Positions 24,197 through 37,800 of a stretch of DNA of 64,000 nt are shown piece by piece; position 1 is the first letter of the stretch, and every line of letters starts with the position of its first letter. Below the pieces are notes generated by a model that made no database searches, was not told where the DNA came from, and saw only the letters and a list, made by a program, of their open reading frames with translations. A program made the translations under genes and the position numbers. The DNA comes from Stercorarius parasiticus (lineage: Eukaryota; Chordata; Aves; Charadriiformes; Stercorariidae), in the NCBI GenBank assembly GCA_013396915.1, contig VWZL01000556.1:1219394-1283393 (forward strand). Reading direction: 5' to 3'.

Positions 24197-27100
24197 GAGA
24201 TGTTATTGAAACTTAAACGTCAAATTTACATAGTGTTCAGATCATAAAGTCTGACTTTCCTTGGTTCATGCAGAAAGCTACACTATAAACGAGGTCAGTG
24301 ACATTTGCTTCAGAAGGTTTCAAAAAGCATCAGGATACTGGATCCAAATAAAAACTGTATGATCTGCAATTAATCATTTCTTCTTGCATTTAGACTTTAA
24401 ATGGACAGTGTGTTGCTATTTCATAACAAAATAGAAGTCGTAAACATGAAAAATTGTGTTTTAAGTTCAAAGAATAATCAGTTTTATCATTCATTGAGCC
24501 AATGATTTATTTCAGAAACTGGTTGGTGATGCTTGCAATGGTGTCTGGGCAGATTCTAGTGATCCCGTACAGGCAGTTAACAAACAGTAACGAGATGTTG
24601 CCAAGGTAAAAGCATTGTAGTGTAAGCATAAGGTCTTTGCAGAGAAGACAGTCTGAGAGAAGTTGTTTCCTTCTCCTTTGACAAATTATAGTGAAAAGTG
24701 CAACTTCAGGTGAACTCAGTAAGATTAATTTGATCAAAGGAGTAAAATTCTAGCACCAGGAGTCTGTAATCAGATTGGCATTTATTCATTGGCATTTATT
24801 GCCACTCAAGAGCAGATAAGTACAGAGCTAAGATTTAGAACAAATTCACCCTATCAGCAGACAGTATGCTACAGTTACATCATTTGGAGTAAGTGCAATT
24901 TTTTGCATTATTTTTACAGTGATTTAACCAAATTTTTCCTTGAAGAAATGCTTTTGTTTCCTGACTGTCTTTTCACTTGGTTATATCAGGTGGTTTAGGA
25001 AGAGGTAAAACATTACCTCTTTCTAAAAATCTTGCATCTTGTCCTTCAACAACAGCAATGTTACTTCCGCAGTTTTAACAGTTAAATAGATTTAAAAGAA
25101 AAAGGATGGAAAATCTTTGAAAGTAAAACCTTAGCAAAACATTCATTAGTGTAAAAGCTATAAATCCATGCGCTATGCTTTCTGCCTCTGTTCATATCAT
25201 TTAAAAGCCTAATCCCTTCCTCTTTAGCCTACATGTGACCGTGCGAACAGCTGGGCTGGTCTTTTTAGTTCAGTGTCATGCTTCTAACAGTGGTCAGTGT
25301 ATATTTGGCCAATATATGCTGAAATAGATGATGAGAAAAAACGACAAGGTGAAAAGAAACTGAAAACTCTCTTGATACAGCTCTTAATTACTTTTAAATA
25401 TTTACATATGCATACGCACAATGAGAAAATTAATCTTTCCATACAAGAGGATTTCCACCTACCATGTTAATGCAGTTGGTAACATTCTTTGGTGGCAATC
25501 TTTGTTTCTTGAATTCCAGTTTCAAATTTGTAATAATTGTAATCTTGTGGGCTGAGTATGAACTCATTTTGATATGCAAGAAAGGAACAATTACACATTA
25601 AAACATAGTGGTAGGAAAAACTCTGAGAAAAAGAATGAGCATAATAAAGCAATAGGCAAGTGAATGATAAGAAAACTCTTGCATACCAGGTTTTTCTGGG
25701 GTAGCATGCTCTGTTAATTCAAAAGAATGTATCCAAGAACTCAGTTACTAGAGATGTTCCAGGTGGTTACATAGAATATGTCCAATTTAATAAATTCTTA
25801 TTTATTTAGGTATTTATTTTTCGATGAACTGGGTCTCATCCATAGTGGGGGTATTCCCATTATCTTCTGTAGATTTGCAGCAAGGGCTTGCAAAGGCTAA
25901 CTCTTTTTTTTGTAGGCTGCTGCTAACTTTTTTTTAATTACGTTTATACCATGAAGCCTCGGAAATCCCATTGTAATGTATAAACATCAAAAGACATCAA
26001 TTTCTCAAATGAATTAAATTACCTGCATGCTCAAATGAGTTTAAGAAGTTATATTAACAAGCAAAAAGAAGGGATGATGAGTAGCATCAAAATGTATTGG
26101 CTAGATATTGCATGTGCACAACTTTACTTAGATGAGGTTCAGTTTTCTGAGCAGCCTGTTAGGACGAGAAGGTCAAAATGCCCACTCCTGGCTGGTTGCA
26201 ATTAAAATCTGATGAATGGTTCATCACACAAAATTGTAGTGGTTTTTTTTAATTGCTAGAAAAATGCTAAAAAGCATTTCAGCAAATTAGGTAAATAATA
26301 CAGAGTGTTTGGGTAGGTTTTTACCATGAAATTATGAAAGAAATGGTTTATTTTGGAATAGAATCAGTCTTTGGATGCTTTCATGTTCTGAAAAGGATTT
26401 ACAGCTGTCTGTTCCCAAGATACTTCCATCCGCTGCCAGTTTTTAATGATCTTGGAGATCCTGAAGCTTAAACACTCTTCTCATAAAAAGAAGGGGGCTC
26501 CTTGCATCTTTTTTCTTCCCTTTGTAGGGGGTGTGATGTATTTCAAGGTCTGAAGTATCTCAGATTGATCTGTTGGGCAAGCTGATAAGTCAATTTTTCT
26601 TTATAAGCACAGACCAAATCTTAAGCATCTCAAGTAGGGGCTTTTTTAATGTGGTAAGGATACATTTTGAATGTGTGGATGATGAAAGAGAAAAAATAAA
26701 ATGCTGATGCTTTGGCTGACTTCTTCTTTGTAGCCTAAAAGCTATGTAAAAATAATTATTGTAGTTCTAAAGTATGTCAAGAATGCCCTGAATTAAACGG
26801 CAAAGTAAATGGCAACTGTATGTCTTTGTAAGAGGATGAAATTTGCTATATGGCTATAGAAAGCTAGTTACCAGACTTTGGGTAATTCTAAAATACTGGG
26901 TATTTTCAAAACTATTTTCACAGTACAGATGCTACGACAGTAGAACACTGGGAGTGTATATAGTGCTGTGGTGCTTTTGCTTGTCACTCAGATTTTTTGG
27001 CAATGTTAAGTTTGCACAGCAGCACTTAATTCCTTTTCCAGATAGTGCTGTTATCACAGGCACCTTCCCTATCACTTAATGTGTGTGTGCTGAGATTTTT

Positions 27101-27213
27101 GTGATAAAAACTATCATGTTGAAAATTTTTGTTACCATTAAGTTCACTGAAAAGTAAACACTTTTTTCTTTATTAATGTATTCAAGAAGCACAGAATTCT
27201 ATAATAATGTCTA

Positions 27214-27246
27214 TTATATGTATGTGTGTGTGTATACGTATATATG
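27214..27246 (+). repeat. (TATG/TG)n simple repeat
   Basis: Alternating purine-pyrimidine TATATGTATGTGTGTGTGTATACG then TATATATG. It sits just before the palindrome at 27258-27275. Confidence 0.8.
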
Positions 27247-28423
27247 AAGGTTATATCTAGCTTATATATAAGCTACTATAAATTTACTATTGAAAAACCA
27301 AGTTTGTATCTGGCTCATTAAAACGCAAAAATCAGTTTGAAAATTGTAAGGACTGATGATGGTTTTAAATCTTTATACATAATCCGATGACAGTTATATT
27401 ACCTCGTTTCTTTATTTTTATTTTCCTGAAACCATCTCTAAGTAGCTTTAATGCCATTTTTAAAGGAAGATAGTTTCTTTTATCCCCAAGGTAGAAGACT
27501 GTGAAAAAATTGGGTTTTTGAGGAAAGGCTGACAGAACCTTAACTATAGCAGGAACTAGCAGGTGTCACTATAAAAAAAAGTAGTGATTGAGAATGATGG
27601 CTATAAATAGATGAGCCATTTTAGTCATTTGCTTTTGAAAGCAGTTTAATAATTCCATGCTGAGTCCCCTTTCAACAAATTTAATGAAAATCAGCATGAT
27701 GTTGTGGCAGTTACTATTGGATTCTTTCACTATCTTCTCGTGTTTCATGGTGTGAGAGATTAAAATAGCATCTAATAAACTGCATTAACGGTTCTACATT
27801 CCTCATCTGAGGCACAATTGCGTACAATTCCTCCTCCTCTGGAGGGTGCCCCTGTTTTTCTGTTCTTTGTTACTATGCCTAGGAACTAAGAATTGCTAAA
27901 TAGCAATTTTGTGGCTTTATTCCCTATTCATTATGGTTGTCAGTGTGGAGCTACTCTGAGGCATTCTGAGCAGGAAGTAATGATTTGATTTGCAGCCTAC
28001 TGTGAAAATTTATTAATCTGAATGGACCCTTCTGAAATTCTGCTTGATGTGCATAAGAATAACAGATGCCTGTATCAATGCTGTTATCTATTAGGTTCCA
28101 TAGATAGAAGACAGAGCAACATTTTAAGCTTAGAAAATATTCTTATCCAAATACAAATCACTTGAAATACAAGGGACAATACACTTTTATCTTTGTCTTT
28201 AGGATAAATGATCAAACGTTGTGTTTATTGCAATGCTTGAGGAACTATGCAATATCAAGGGAGTTCAATACAGGGCTCAGCTGCTAGGTACTTTCTATAA
28301 CTTAATTATTTTTACACTTTATGGTTTCCAGTAAGTTCATAAAGTCTAATACAACAAAGCACAAAGTGTTGATGGCATTTTTAGGGACTATTTTAGAGAT
28401 ACTGTTTGTGTTTTCTTCTGTAG

Positions 28424-28479
28424 TGTCAGTATACTGTTGGGCCAGTGAAGGAGAGACTTCAATTCTTCTTGGATCCAAG
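28424..28479 (+). other. Candidate 56-bp exon (phase 1 in, phase 0 out)
   Basis: Preceded by TTTGTGTTTTCTTCTGTAG, a strong acceptor, and followed by GTACAGTG, a weaker donor. With two leading bases it reads SVYCWASEGETSILLGSK. A second frame is also open, so coding is not established. Its entry phase matches the exit phase of the segment at 22637-22792, and its exit phase matches the entry of 57529-57651. Confidence 0.2.
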
Positions 28480-31319
28480 GTACAGTGTCTATAGAGTATT
28501 CTCACATTCTCAGTCTTTTTAAGTTTGGGAACTGCTGTTGCTGTTTAAAAAGTAAAAGGAAAAGTTAGCTATAGTGGAAGGGTGATTTAGCTTAATATTT
28601 AAACTGTCTATCTGTGTATAAAATATATAGACAATATATTTTAAATTAGATGCTCCTCCTCTGGCAAATAAGGGAAGCGTTAAACTAACTTGCAACTTCT
28701 ATGCCCTGGACTCGACCAGGGGAGGTGTCTGGAAGGAACATAGACTTGCTGACTTCCAACAGAAATACAGGCAAAAAAAAATAATTATGTACTGTTTATC
28801 TACTAAGTCTAGGAAGTCTTATTTCATTTATTTATTTTAGATCTCAGTTCATGTTTTCTTCTCAGCAATAGTTTGGTCATATATCCCTGTGGGTGTAGTC
28901 TCAAAGCCTTCCTGATCCTCTGGATTTCTACACTGAGACCCTGGTTTCTCAAAAATCCTGTTCTGCACTTTCAACCAGGTCTCCAAAATGGTCTCAGATC
29001 CTGCAGGCCTCTTCATTAACTGTTCTGTTCATTTTACTGAGTTTCTGGGGCTTAAATGAAACAGATGTTTTATGGTAGTGGCTTGCAACAAATGAGTCTT
29101 TATAGAATCTTCAGAAGTAAAAATAGTCCAGCAGGAGGTTTCCTTACACGTACATAACATAACATTAATTCACCATATTACTTTTAATTTTCTACATGAT
29201 ATCAGTCTCCAGTTCCCTGTCTTCTCCCCTGTCCCAGCAGTCACAGTCCTCTGACTTTCTCGTCTGTTGTGTAGTTTTCATTAGTCCTTGCAAGCATGAA
29301 GGGCTGTGGGAGTCAATGTGGGAAAGACTGGACGTTTATACACATATTTTTTTTTTTACCAGTTTGTTAATCCCAGATTACTAGTCTAAAACACAGATTT
29401 TTGGGGTTTGATACTGCTTTGAAAAGGATATATGTATGGCTTTCATTTTAAAAAAATAAAGTATCAGGAACCCTTCTGAAGATTTTGCATTTCTTTCTAA
29501 TCTGATAAAATAGAAGTGGCTTTCTACTCATGATGGAGTCAAGAGAAATAAGATGATGAACCTTGCTGAGAGTTGCATTACAAGACAAATAAAAGCTTAA
29601 TTGTATGTGGAGTACAAGCAGTGTAGAATGTAAATGTGGTGGTGCTGCTGGATGGTAGTTTTAGAAAAGCACTGATTTATTTTATGTTAAAATAAAGGTT
29701 CTTTGGGAAATAAGATGCATATTGCTATATTATTAGAAGAACATACCTCAAAGTAGTTCTGATTCTTTTCTTACTAGTTGCAGTAAGTATGAAATCAAAC
29801 CTAGACTTTGTAAGATTTCTGAGTCTTATGCAGCTAACAAATACTGCTCTGAACCATGTGACTAGGATGGTCTCTGCTTCTAGTGGATTAAACAAAGACC
29901 AACAGACAAGGGACTGAAATTTTAATTGTTTTTGTTACTTAGCTTAGGATCATCAAAAGTTCTGAAACAGCTTATTTTTTAAAAATATTTTCTCTAAATT
30001 TCTTTGTGCCTTAGATTTATATCTGTTAAAGAATAATATTTAATGTCTTCATACTAAGCTGTTTATATTAATTAATAGAGGCACAATGGTTTGGAAATGA
30101 AGAGGTTTATCTAAAGTATTATTCAGGATAGCAATAGAGCATTCTGCCTAAAAGGTTAGTTTGGATGGGTGTATGTCAAGCTGTAACTGCTTAATCTTCC
30201 TGTAACCACAAATTTGAATTGTGTCGGGGCAAGCCAAGCTGAGCATTCACTGGCTGGGCAGCTGACTTATTAATTCGTTCATTTTGCAACAAGCAGTGAA
30301 AATGGTTGGAAATGGAAGGTCTAAAGGGCATCCAGTGAACAAATAAATGGAAGATTTTTTTACTTTTATGATAGTAGGAAGATTTCACAGTCCTTTCTGT
30401 TTTGACTTGGTAAACTAATTTAAATAAAGAAATACCAGGGATTTTGTGGTTTAGACCTAATTTTCCAGTGTCTGCTAGGTATATATTATTGTCTGTTTCA
30501 TTTATTATTATTTTTATTTAGCAAGCAAATTATTACAACCCTAGAGGACTGGACTGTAGTGGTATCTCTCCTGGGTGCAATGTATATAGCATCTTCACCA
30601 TTAATAAGCAATTGATTTTGAAGTTAATTGTTGATGTTGATGGATATGCCACACTGATTTCTTGATTGGATTTACTGCATTTTGGTTGTCATCAGAAGGT
30701 ACCTTTGTTTCACACCAGATGCAGGGTAGCATAAATCAACTCAGACAGATGTCATTAATGCCCCATAATTTGTGTAACTATGAACAAATCATCTGAGTCT
30801 ATAGAGACTGTTGTTGTGCACTGCAAAGATTTTTGCCACCTGACACTTGAACAGTTTGCATCACAAATAATTTGAAAATAGCTTTAATCAAGACACGTCT
30901 TCTATATGTTTCTGTCCTCTCCTCCCTACCGCTATGCCTCTCCCCTCCATTTCTTGTCACATGATAAAGCAGACCAGGCTATAGGACTTCAAAGAACAGC
31001 TTTGGTCCTGTTTCTGCATCCAAGTAAAAAGCGTATTTATGTCATAATAGAAGTATCTTTGAAACACCGCAGATGCAGATTTGCCCTAAATTAGATGTTT
31101 ACATAACACAATTTCAAGGAACATTTCATAATTCATTTCTTCTTTTACATGAGTAGCACTTAATCAGAATGTTTGGTTTTGTTAGATACTTAAAAACTAC
31201 CAAGATACGGATGTGTATGACTCTATCAGGCATGAGGGAGTTAGATGCAGATGTTCTATGTTTTGAGAAGTTCTTGAGGAAGCAATAGTGATACTAAAAC
31301 TTTTTCTTCCCTTCTGAAA

Positions 31320-31850
31320 TGTGTTGGGTATCCATGTGCAGATTTTTGCAGTGGGTGTGCCTGCAGGGGTGGTGTCTGTGAGGAGTGACCAGGTGCTGTC
31401 CCTTGCTAGACACAATTGGTTCCAGCTGCCTCTGCAATGGACCCGCCACAGGTGAATGGCAGAGAGAAGCTGTTATGGACTGACTTCGCCCATTGTTCCC
31501 CATCCCTCTGCACCGTTTGGGGTGGGGAGCAGATAAAGCAGTTGGGAATGAAGGAGTGAAGTTAAGCCTAGGAAAAAGGGAGGTCAAGGGAAGCCAATGT
31601 TTTAATTTGGTCTTTGTTTCTCACTGTTAAGGTCTATTTTAATTGGCAATAAATTAAATTAGTTTTCCACAGGTCAAGTCTATTTTGCTTGTGACAGTAG
31701 TTGGCAAGTGATCTCCCTGACTTTATCTCAACCCATGGCCTTTTTTTCATGATTTTCTCATGTTATATTCTCCCCCTGTCCTGTTGAGGAGGGGGAGTGA
31801 GAGAGCAGCCGGGGGGGTGCCTGGCAGCTTGCCAAGGTCAATCCTCCACA
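31320..31850 (-). mobile_element. Diverged solo LTR related to the ERVL-type LTRs here
   Basis: In minus orientation it starts TGTGGAGGATTGACCTTGGC and ends ACCCAACACA, parallel to TGTGGTAGGTTGACCCTGGC and ACCCAATACA of the copy at 54683-55102. The shared interior includes the GGCAAGTGATCTCCCTGACTT stretch (about 31703) and the CACAGGTCAAGTCTATTTTGC stretch (about 31670). Length is about 530 bp and it lacks the 48-bp tandem array. Flanks TGAAA (31315-31319) and CGAAG (31851-31855) differ by two transitions, so a 5-bp duplication is possible but not convincing. Higher divergence suggests an older insertion or a different subfamily. Confidence 0.75.
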
Positions 31851-34800
31851 CGAAGTTATCCCTGAAAGTAGTTCTTACCTGTGGAGAGCTTCATACTTTT
31901 GTCTTTAAACTTAAGATGACTAGTAGCTCATCAAATAATCAGACCTTAAAATACTGTACTATCACTTCTCCCGGAATTGTCTTTATAGTATCTGCAAAGC
32001 CTGCTAATTACTTAGTGCTAATTGTATACGTACCTTAATGTTTTTTAAATGTCTAGATTCTGAATCTGTGAATATTTCTGATTCTGTATGGCTTAAAAGT
32101 CTGTTTCAAAACCTGTTGAAATCAATGGAAGTCATTGCATTGATTTGGATCAGATTTAGGTCAGATGTTTACTTCGTGTTGTTGCATAAGAAACTTTAAT
32201 TTTTTTTTTTAAATCTTTGCTATGATTCTCTAAATAATTAGTATTTCCTTGGAAATTGAAGTTAGAAAATAAGGTTTTTACTGCCTCAGACCTGCTTATG
32301 TTTATCTGTACATTTATATATTATTATGTATTTAAAAAGCAGTTAGATATCCTTTTAGATGAAAATGCATCTGGATCCTAATTTTTGGCTGATTACCAAA
32401 TCACTTTGTATTTGCTTTTGTCTAAGAAGCAGGAGGGAAAGAGCATAATACCATGATATACTTTTCACTTTAGAAATTTCTCATTGCAAGTGAGAAATTG
32501 TTCCAGTTCTACGATTTGGTTTGCTGCAAAAGAAAGGAATAATTTAAGAGTTAACGCTATGTATTACCAACACTAGCAAAATACCAAGAAAATGTTTACA
32601 CTTAGTTAATTAAAATGGGATACATTAGGTAAAAAAAGATTTTTTTTGAGATAATTATCTTTGAAATAAGGTTATATATTTGAATCAGAAATGCCATTTT
32701 TTCAAGAAGTAATAACATTTGAATAAAAGTGGATACTAAGTTGTAAATCCATTATATAACTACTTAGGACCATAGAAAAGCAAGTAATAAGCTTTTTGTT
32801 ATTTACTCGCATGGTAAAGAATGAGTCCTTTTAATATATTTACTTTTGTTCTTTGCATTTTCACAGTATATGTTATGACTGAAACAAAATATTTGAAACT
32901 GGCTTCTTGTTGAGTACATTTTTCACAACTACTTTTTATAGTTTGCATTTTGTACGGAAGAAAAGGTAATTAATTAAATTTTTATTTTTTTTGCATCAAT
33001 TCAGTGTGTTTTGAGGAGTAAAGCCTACAAAAACCCTATGACAATTGGAGCATATCTCCCTCTTCACTTCCCCATGCCTAGATATTCGTGCTGATTCCTT
33101 CTGAAAATACAGATGCCAAAGCTGTATCTAATAGCCTGCAATAACGACAAAGTGGAGAATAACATTTCGTCAATCTTAAGAAAATTTCTTTCCCTTTAGA
33201 GACATTCTTAAAGCATTACAACACAGTAAAGTGTATAACCGATAAAGTGTATATGCATCTGAATGATATATTTGACAATAGTAAACAGGATATCTCTAGG
33301 AATAGTTAAGGTAGATGTGTATTTTGATGATATATGGCTTACATACAGCCTTTTCTTTTAAAGACTAGCATGTGCTGTTTACTAAATTAAAAGACTCAAA
33401 CAATACTCATAACTTTCACATTTTTTTTAAAAATGTGTATATCAACTGCCTACCCATGTGTACAAATACTTTAATCTGTATACATGGCATCTACAGTTCG
33501 ATTAAATTGTGTCACGGTTTTGTGACTTAGATAGGAATTGAGCCACTGAGATATAACATTTTCTTGCACCTTTGAAATATTAAAAGATTACTTCTATAGA
33601 TTTTGAAATTAACTAGCTGTTGTTTGATGGACTCTGAATGGTTGGTGGAACTGACAATATTTGTATGTTCTACTTGCATGTCCAAAATATTATAGCCAGA
33701 TTTTTTTCATTTCCTTTTGATGTATTAAGCTATAGATTCACAACGACTGTGATAGAGACATTTAAAAATTACGCAATAAATAATGCAAAAGACAATTTAG
33801 CTTAATCATGCAAAAGATATGGTAAAATTTAGAAGTAACTTTTTAGTATGACAGTTCCTCAATAATATTAATGAATGATGTAGTCCTGTATAAGGTGCCT
33901 CATCTTTTTATGTCTTATATAGAGATTAGTAAAATTGCATTATATTCTGAATCAAATTGAATTACAATTACATGACAGCCCTTATGCATTTAGATATTTG
34001 AAATTGATTTGAAAACTACAAGGGAATATCATTATATTTTTAAAGGGTCTTTCACTGAAGAATTTCCATCCCTTATTAAGTATTGCATATCATGAACATT
34101 CCAGTCAACCTACTATGTCTGTTGCCCAGTGCAAATGGACAACCAAGTCTAAATATACAGGGTAACTGGGAATCATCAGCCACCTGAGACATGACCAGGA
34201 ATTCTATTTTTGGTTATACAAATAACAAAAATGTGAGGTGCTTGGCATTGAAATAAATAAAGATGTTGGCATCTATTGGATTTGTCAGCTTCCAGCTCTG
34301 CTGTGTATTAAGTAAAAAATGAGAATAAAATGTAGAAACATGTGGACCTGAGATAAAAGAAGAAAAGTGAAAAGAGAGAGAGGCCTTTTAACTTATGTGC
34401 CTTGATACTTTCTTGTCTTGGTTCTGGCATGTGGTATGTTTACAGATGGTTCAAAACCAGTACACCAAAAGGCAGGGCATAGGGACTAAGGATACTTCAT
34501 CTTTTATTTGTGGCGTAGTCACTTAGAAGCTTGTCAGATCATCCATATGGGCTATGTAGAGAGTCCTCGGTGGGGAGTATTCCATGTCCATTTTCAAAAA
34601 TTGTTACAGTCATCTCGCTTAGCAAGCCGTAGATAAATGGGAAGTGTGTAACCTTTACCTAAGGACTTCGAAAGTTGCAAAAATGGCAGACTGAGGACAG
34701 TACATTCCTGAAATGAAGTCTTAGGACTTGAAATACAAAGCATCAAGCTTCTGGCCTCATTTTACAAGGTGTAGTTTGGCCCCATACAGTAATTTTAAAC

Positions 34801-37800
34801 ATGCATCTCTGTACCTTTCCAATGTAAAAGCATTAAAATTGTCTTAGTTTATGTAATCTTAGTCCCAGTTCCACTGTAGTGAAAGAAATTCATAGCTTTA
34901 TAACAGGTAGGATTTCACTTGTATTTATTTATCACTTATTTATGTATTCATAGTGTCATTATTTTATATTGGGTTTGATGTCATATTCGGTAAGCCATTT
35001 CAAAAATTTAAAACTTAATTATTTTCCTGAGCAATTACTTTTCTTACTTTTTATGAAAAGTGGACAAGTCTCTTCATTGGAGGGAAATTTGGAGCCCATG
35101 TGTCCCTGTCTCCCAAGTTCGTGCTGTAATTACCAGGCTTAATGAGTAGCCACGCATTGCTATGTAGGCTGAGATAAACTTTGTAGCTCCTCTGTGTGGG
35201 TAAGGAAGAATGAGTGATAGATAGCCAAGTTTGGGTATGTGGTTATGAAAAGCATAAGTCTATGATTCAGAGAGTCCCAGCAGAAACTCAGCATTGGATT
35301 CTCAAATCTATAAAAAGGCAGCGGCTGGGACCAGCAGTGGGATTTGTCTGGGTGGAAGTTTGAAGACACTGTCTGCCTTAAAGCCCGAATCCCTAAGGAC
35401 TGTTTGGCCAGCAGATCACTTGGGACTCGTGTAAGACTGTTAGGTGCATGTGTTGGAAGGGATTGGGTGCTTTCCATGCAAACTAAATGAAATGTGCCTT
35501 GTATCGGAATAGTTACTCTGTTGGCTGACAACTGTATTTTGAATGCTGTTGAGGACCATTAAGAGAGGTGACTGAGATCAGCTCCTCACCAGAATAATTT
35601 ATAGCTTACTAATTGCAAGGAAATGCAACATCAGATTCTTCTCTGGTAACCGATAATGTCCTAAGCACAGAATGCTGAGTAAAAAGGAAAGGAGGTGGAC
35701 AGTGAGGGCTGTATGAGTCTATCTCTTTGTTTCCTCATGTTTTGTTTAAAATTTTTGAAGACAAAGCCTAACACACCAAGAAGGATAAAACACCTTCCTG
35801 GAAGCATCACTCTGATACAGATTCTCCCAAACTTTCTATATATGACCTCAGAAGAGAAGGAATTGCTGGGTTACTTCCTTTGGAAAACAGGAATGCCTGC
35901 CTGAATACTATATTTGGATCCAAGACTGATTTGTACTTGATGCAAAAATGCAAACCACAATCATGAAGTTGGTGAAATTAGTTGAAAAGATGGTTTCTAA
36001 ATGTCCTCTGTAGATTATTAGAAGTTTGTCATGAATAGGAATGACACTGGGAGATGTTTCTTTTTCCCTTTCCGTCCCGCCCCCCCCCCCCCCCCAAAGA
36101 AGCCTGAATGAATGTCTGAAATTCTGCTGAAGAATGGATCCCCAGTTTGCAGCAGCTGCCTTTCTTTCACACTTCAGGATTCATTTTTTTCAGGCTTACC
36201 TTTTCCTCCACAACCTGTGTAGAGAGAGCATAGGTAGGATAAACTCAAAGTAACTATAATTACATTGGCAGCATGACACAGGAAGAGAAGATCTAAGTGC
36301 TTCTAGTTCTGTTCATTCTAAGTCAGGAGCTTTTATATTAGGAGCGAATCAAGATGGCACATTCACAGATATTCTTTTATCTGGTAACATTGGAGCTTGT
36401 TTCTGGGACAGAAGCATTTATACTTACTTGAAGAGAGAAAAAACAATTCTGCTAAAGCCCAGTAGCTCTTCCAATACAAAACATTATGTGTCATTAGTTT
36501 CAACAGGCAGAAGTACTTTCACTTGAAGTAAAAAAGACTGACATGTTTGCTATTTCCGTTGTGTTAACCTTTTGTTGCACCTCCATAATTAGCAGGTAAT
36601 TAGAAATTCAAAGACCTTCTAAAAATAATTAAATTAAGTGCTTTACATAGTAGCCATTTGTGTATTATGCTCTGTAGATGCATCTATTCGAACATCTCCA
36701 TGAGATTCCAAGTGATGCTTAGCTAGCTGACTGGCCGGTCAAGTGAAATGCCTGGTTTATCTAAATTCTTTTTTTTCACTTATAATCAGAGAAGGAATTT
36801 TGTGTTCATATCTGTTGTATGCTGGATAGGTTTGGTGAAGAGAAAATTATGATATGTCCGTTGCAGTTTAGATCATTAAAGTCTTTCTTTAGAGTGATTC
36901 TTTTTGTCTCATTGGTAGCGAAGTTTGTTAAGAAAGAAGCACTGATCAGGCTATTTCTGCTCTCATGTATGCCTGTTAGTCAGCCAAGATGCATTTTCCC
37001 TCAGTTTACTTCGCTCAAACGATATACAATTTGGAATAACAATGGTAAAAAAAAAAACAAACAACCCCAAAACTTCAAGGTAAGAGAGTTTCCAAGATTT
37101 TCTTTTGGTATTTCAGTTTTTTTAGCCTTGACAATACTTATAACCTCTAATAGAAAAATTCCTAGGCAGGAAAAAAGATAATCGCAGATACAAAACAGGT
37201 TTTTCCAAATACTAAAATTCTTGCTTGTAATAGAGCAAAAAGACTTAATGCTTTGCCAAGATGATATATTGCTGAAAAAAACCAAAACATACCTTTAATA
37301 TGAGCAGCAATGTGTTAAGAATGTTAAAGATATAGCATGATCTGTATTTTCTTTCTCTCTTTTTTTGAGTTAGGTTAGTTTGTCTATGTACCTATAAATT
37401 GAAAACATTAGTTATCTATCATATTATGATTTATATGTCAATCAAAAGGGTAACATTTAGCCTTGAGTCGTGATCAGCCTTTCTCTGATAGCTTTGTTAT
37501 TAGCAATGTTTTCATGTCTATATATAGACGTTACTTTTAATCTAGAATCAGATATTTTCTAACATATCTTGTTTTCTGAAGCCTGAGTGGAGTTCTGATG
37601 GCTGGCACACTACACTGCTGCAAACCATTGGAAAAACGTAGCTGTACTATAAAGCGGCTTTTTAAAATCTATGTAAATTATCTGATTGTAGATGTTTATA
37701 GAAAATTGTTTTTGTATTTCAGAATGGAAGCACTCCGGTTTCATTTACTGTGCATGTCTAAAAAGTGTGTTTCATTTTACTTAAAATTTTCTGTGTCTGA

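Larger units (their letters stand above)
15274..31319. other. Unique AT-rich DNA, about 16 kb, no gene recognised
   Basis: Contains simple repeats (TA/TG at 24169-24196 and 27214-27246), an exact 18-bp palindrome at 27258-27275, a single N in a pyrimidine run at 21638, and candidate exons at 22637-22792 and 28424-28479. A strong acceptor-like tract ending at 23870 is followed by about 50 open codons to a stop near 24021, with no good donor. Nothing else resembles a gene, RNA or recognisable transposon. Confidence 0.5.
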
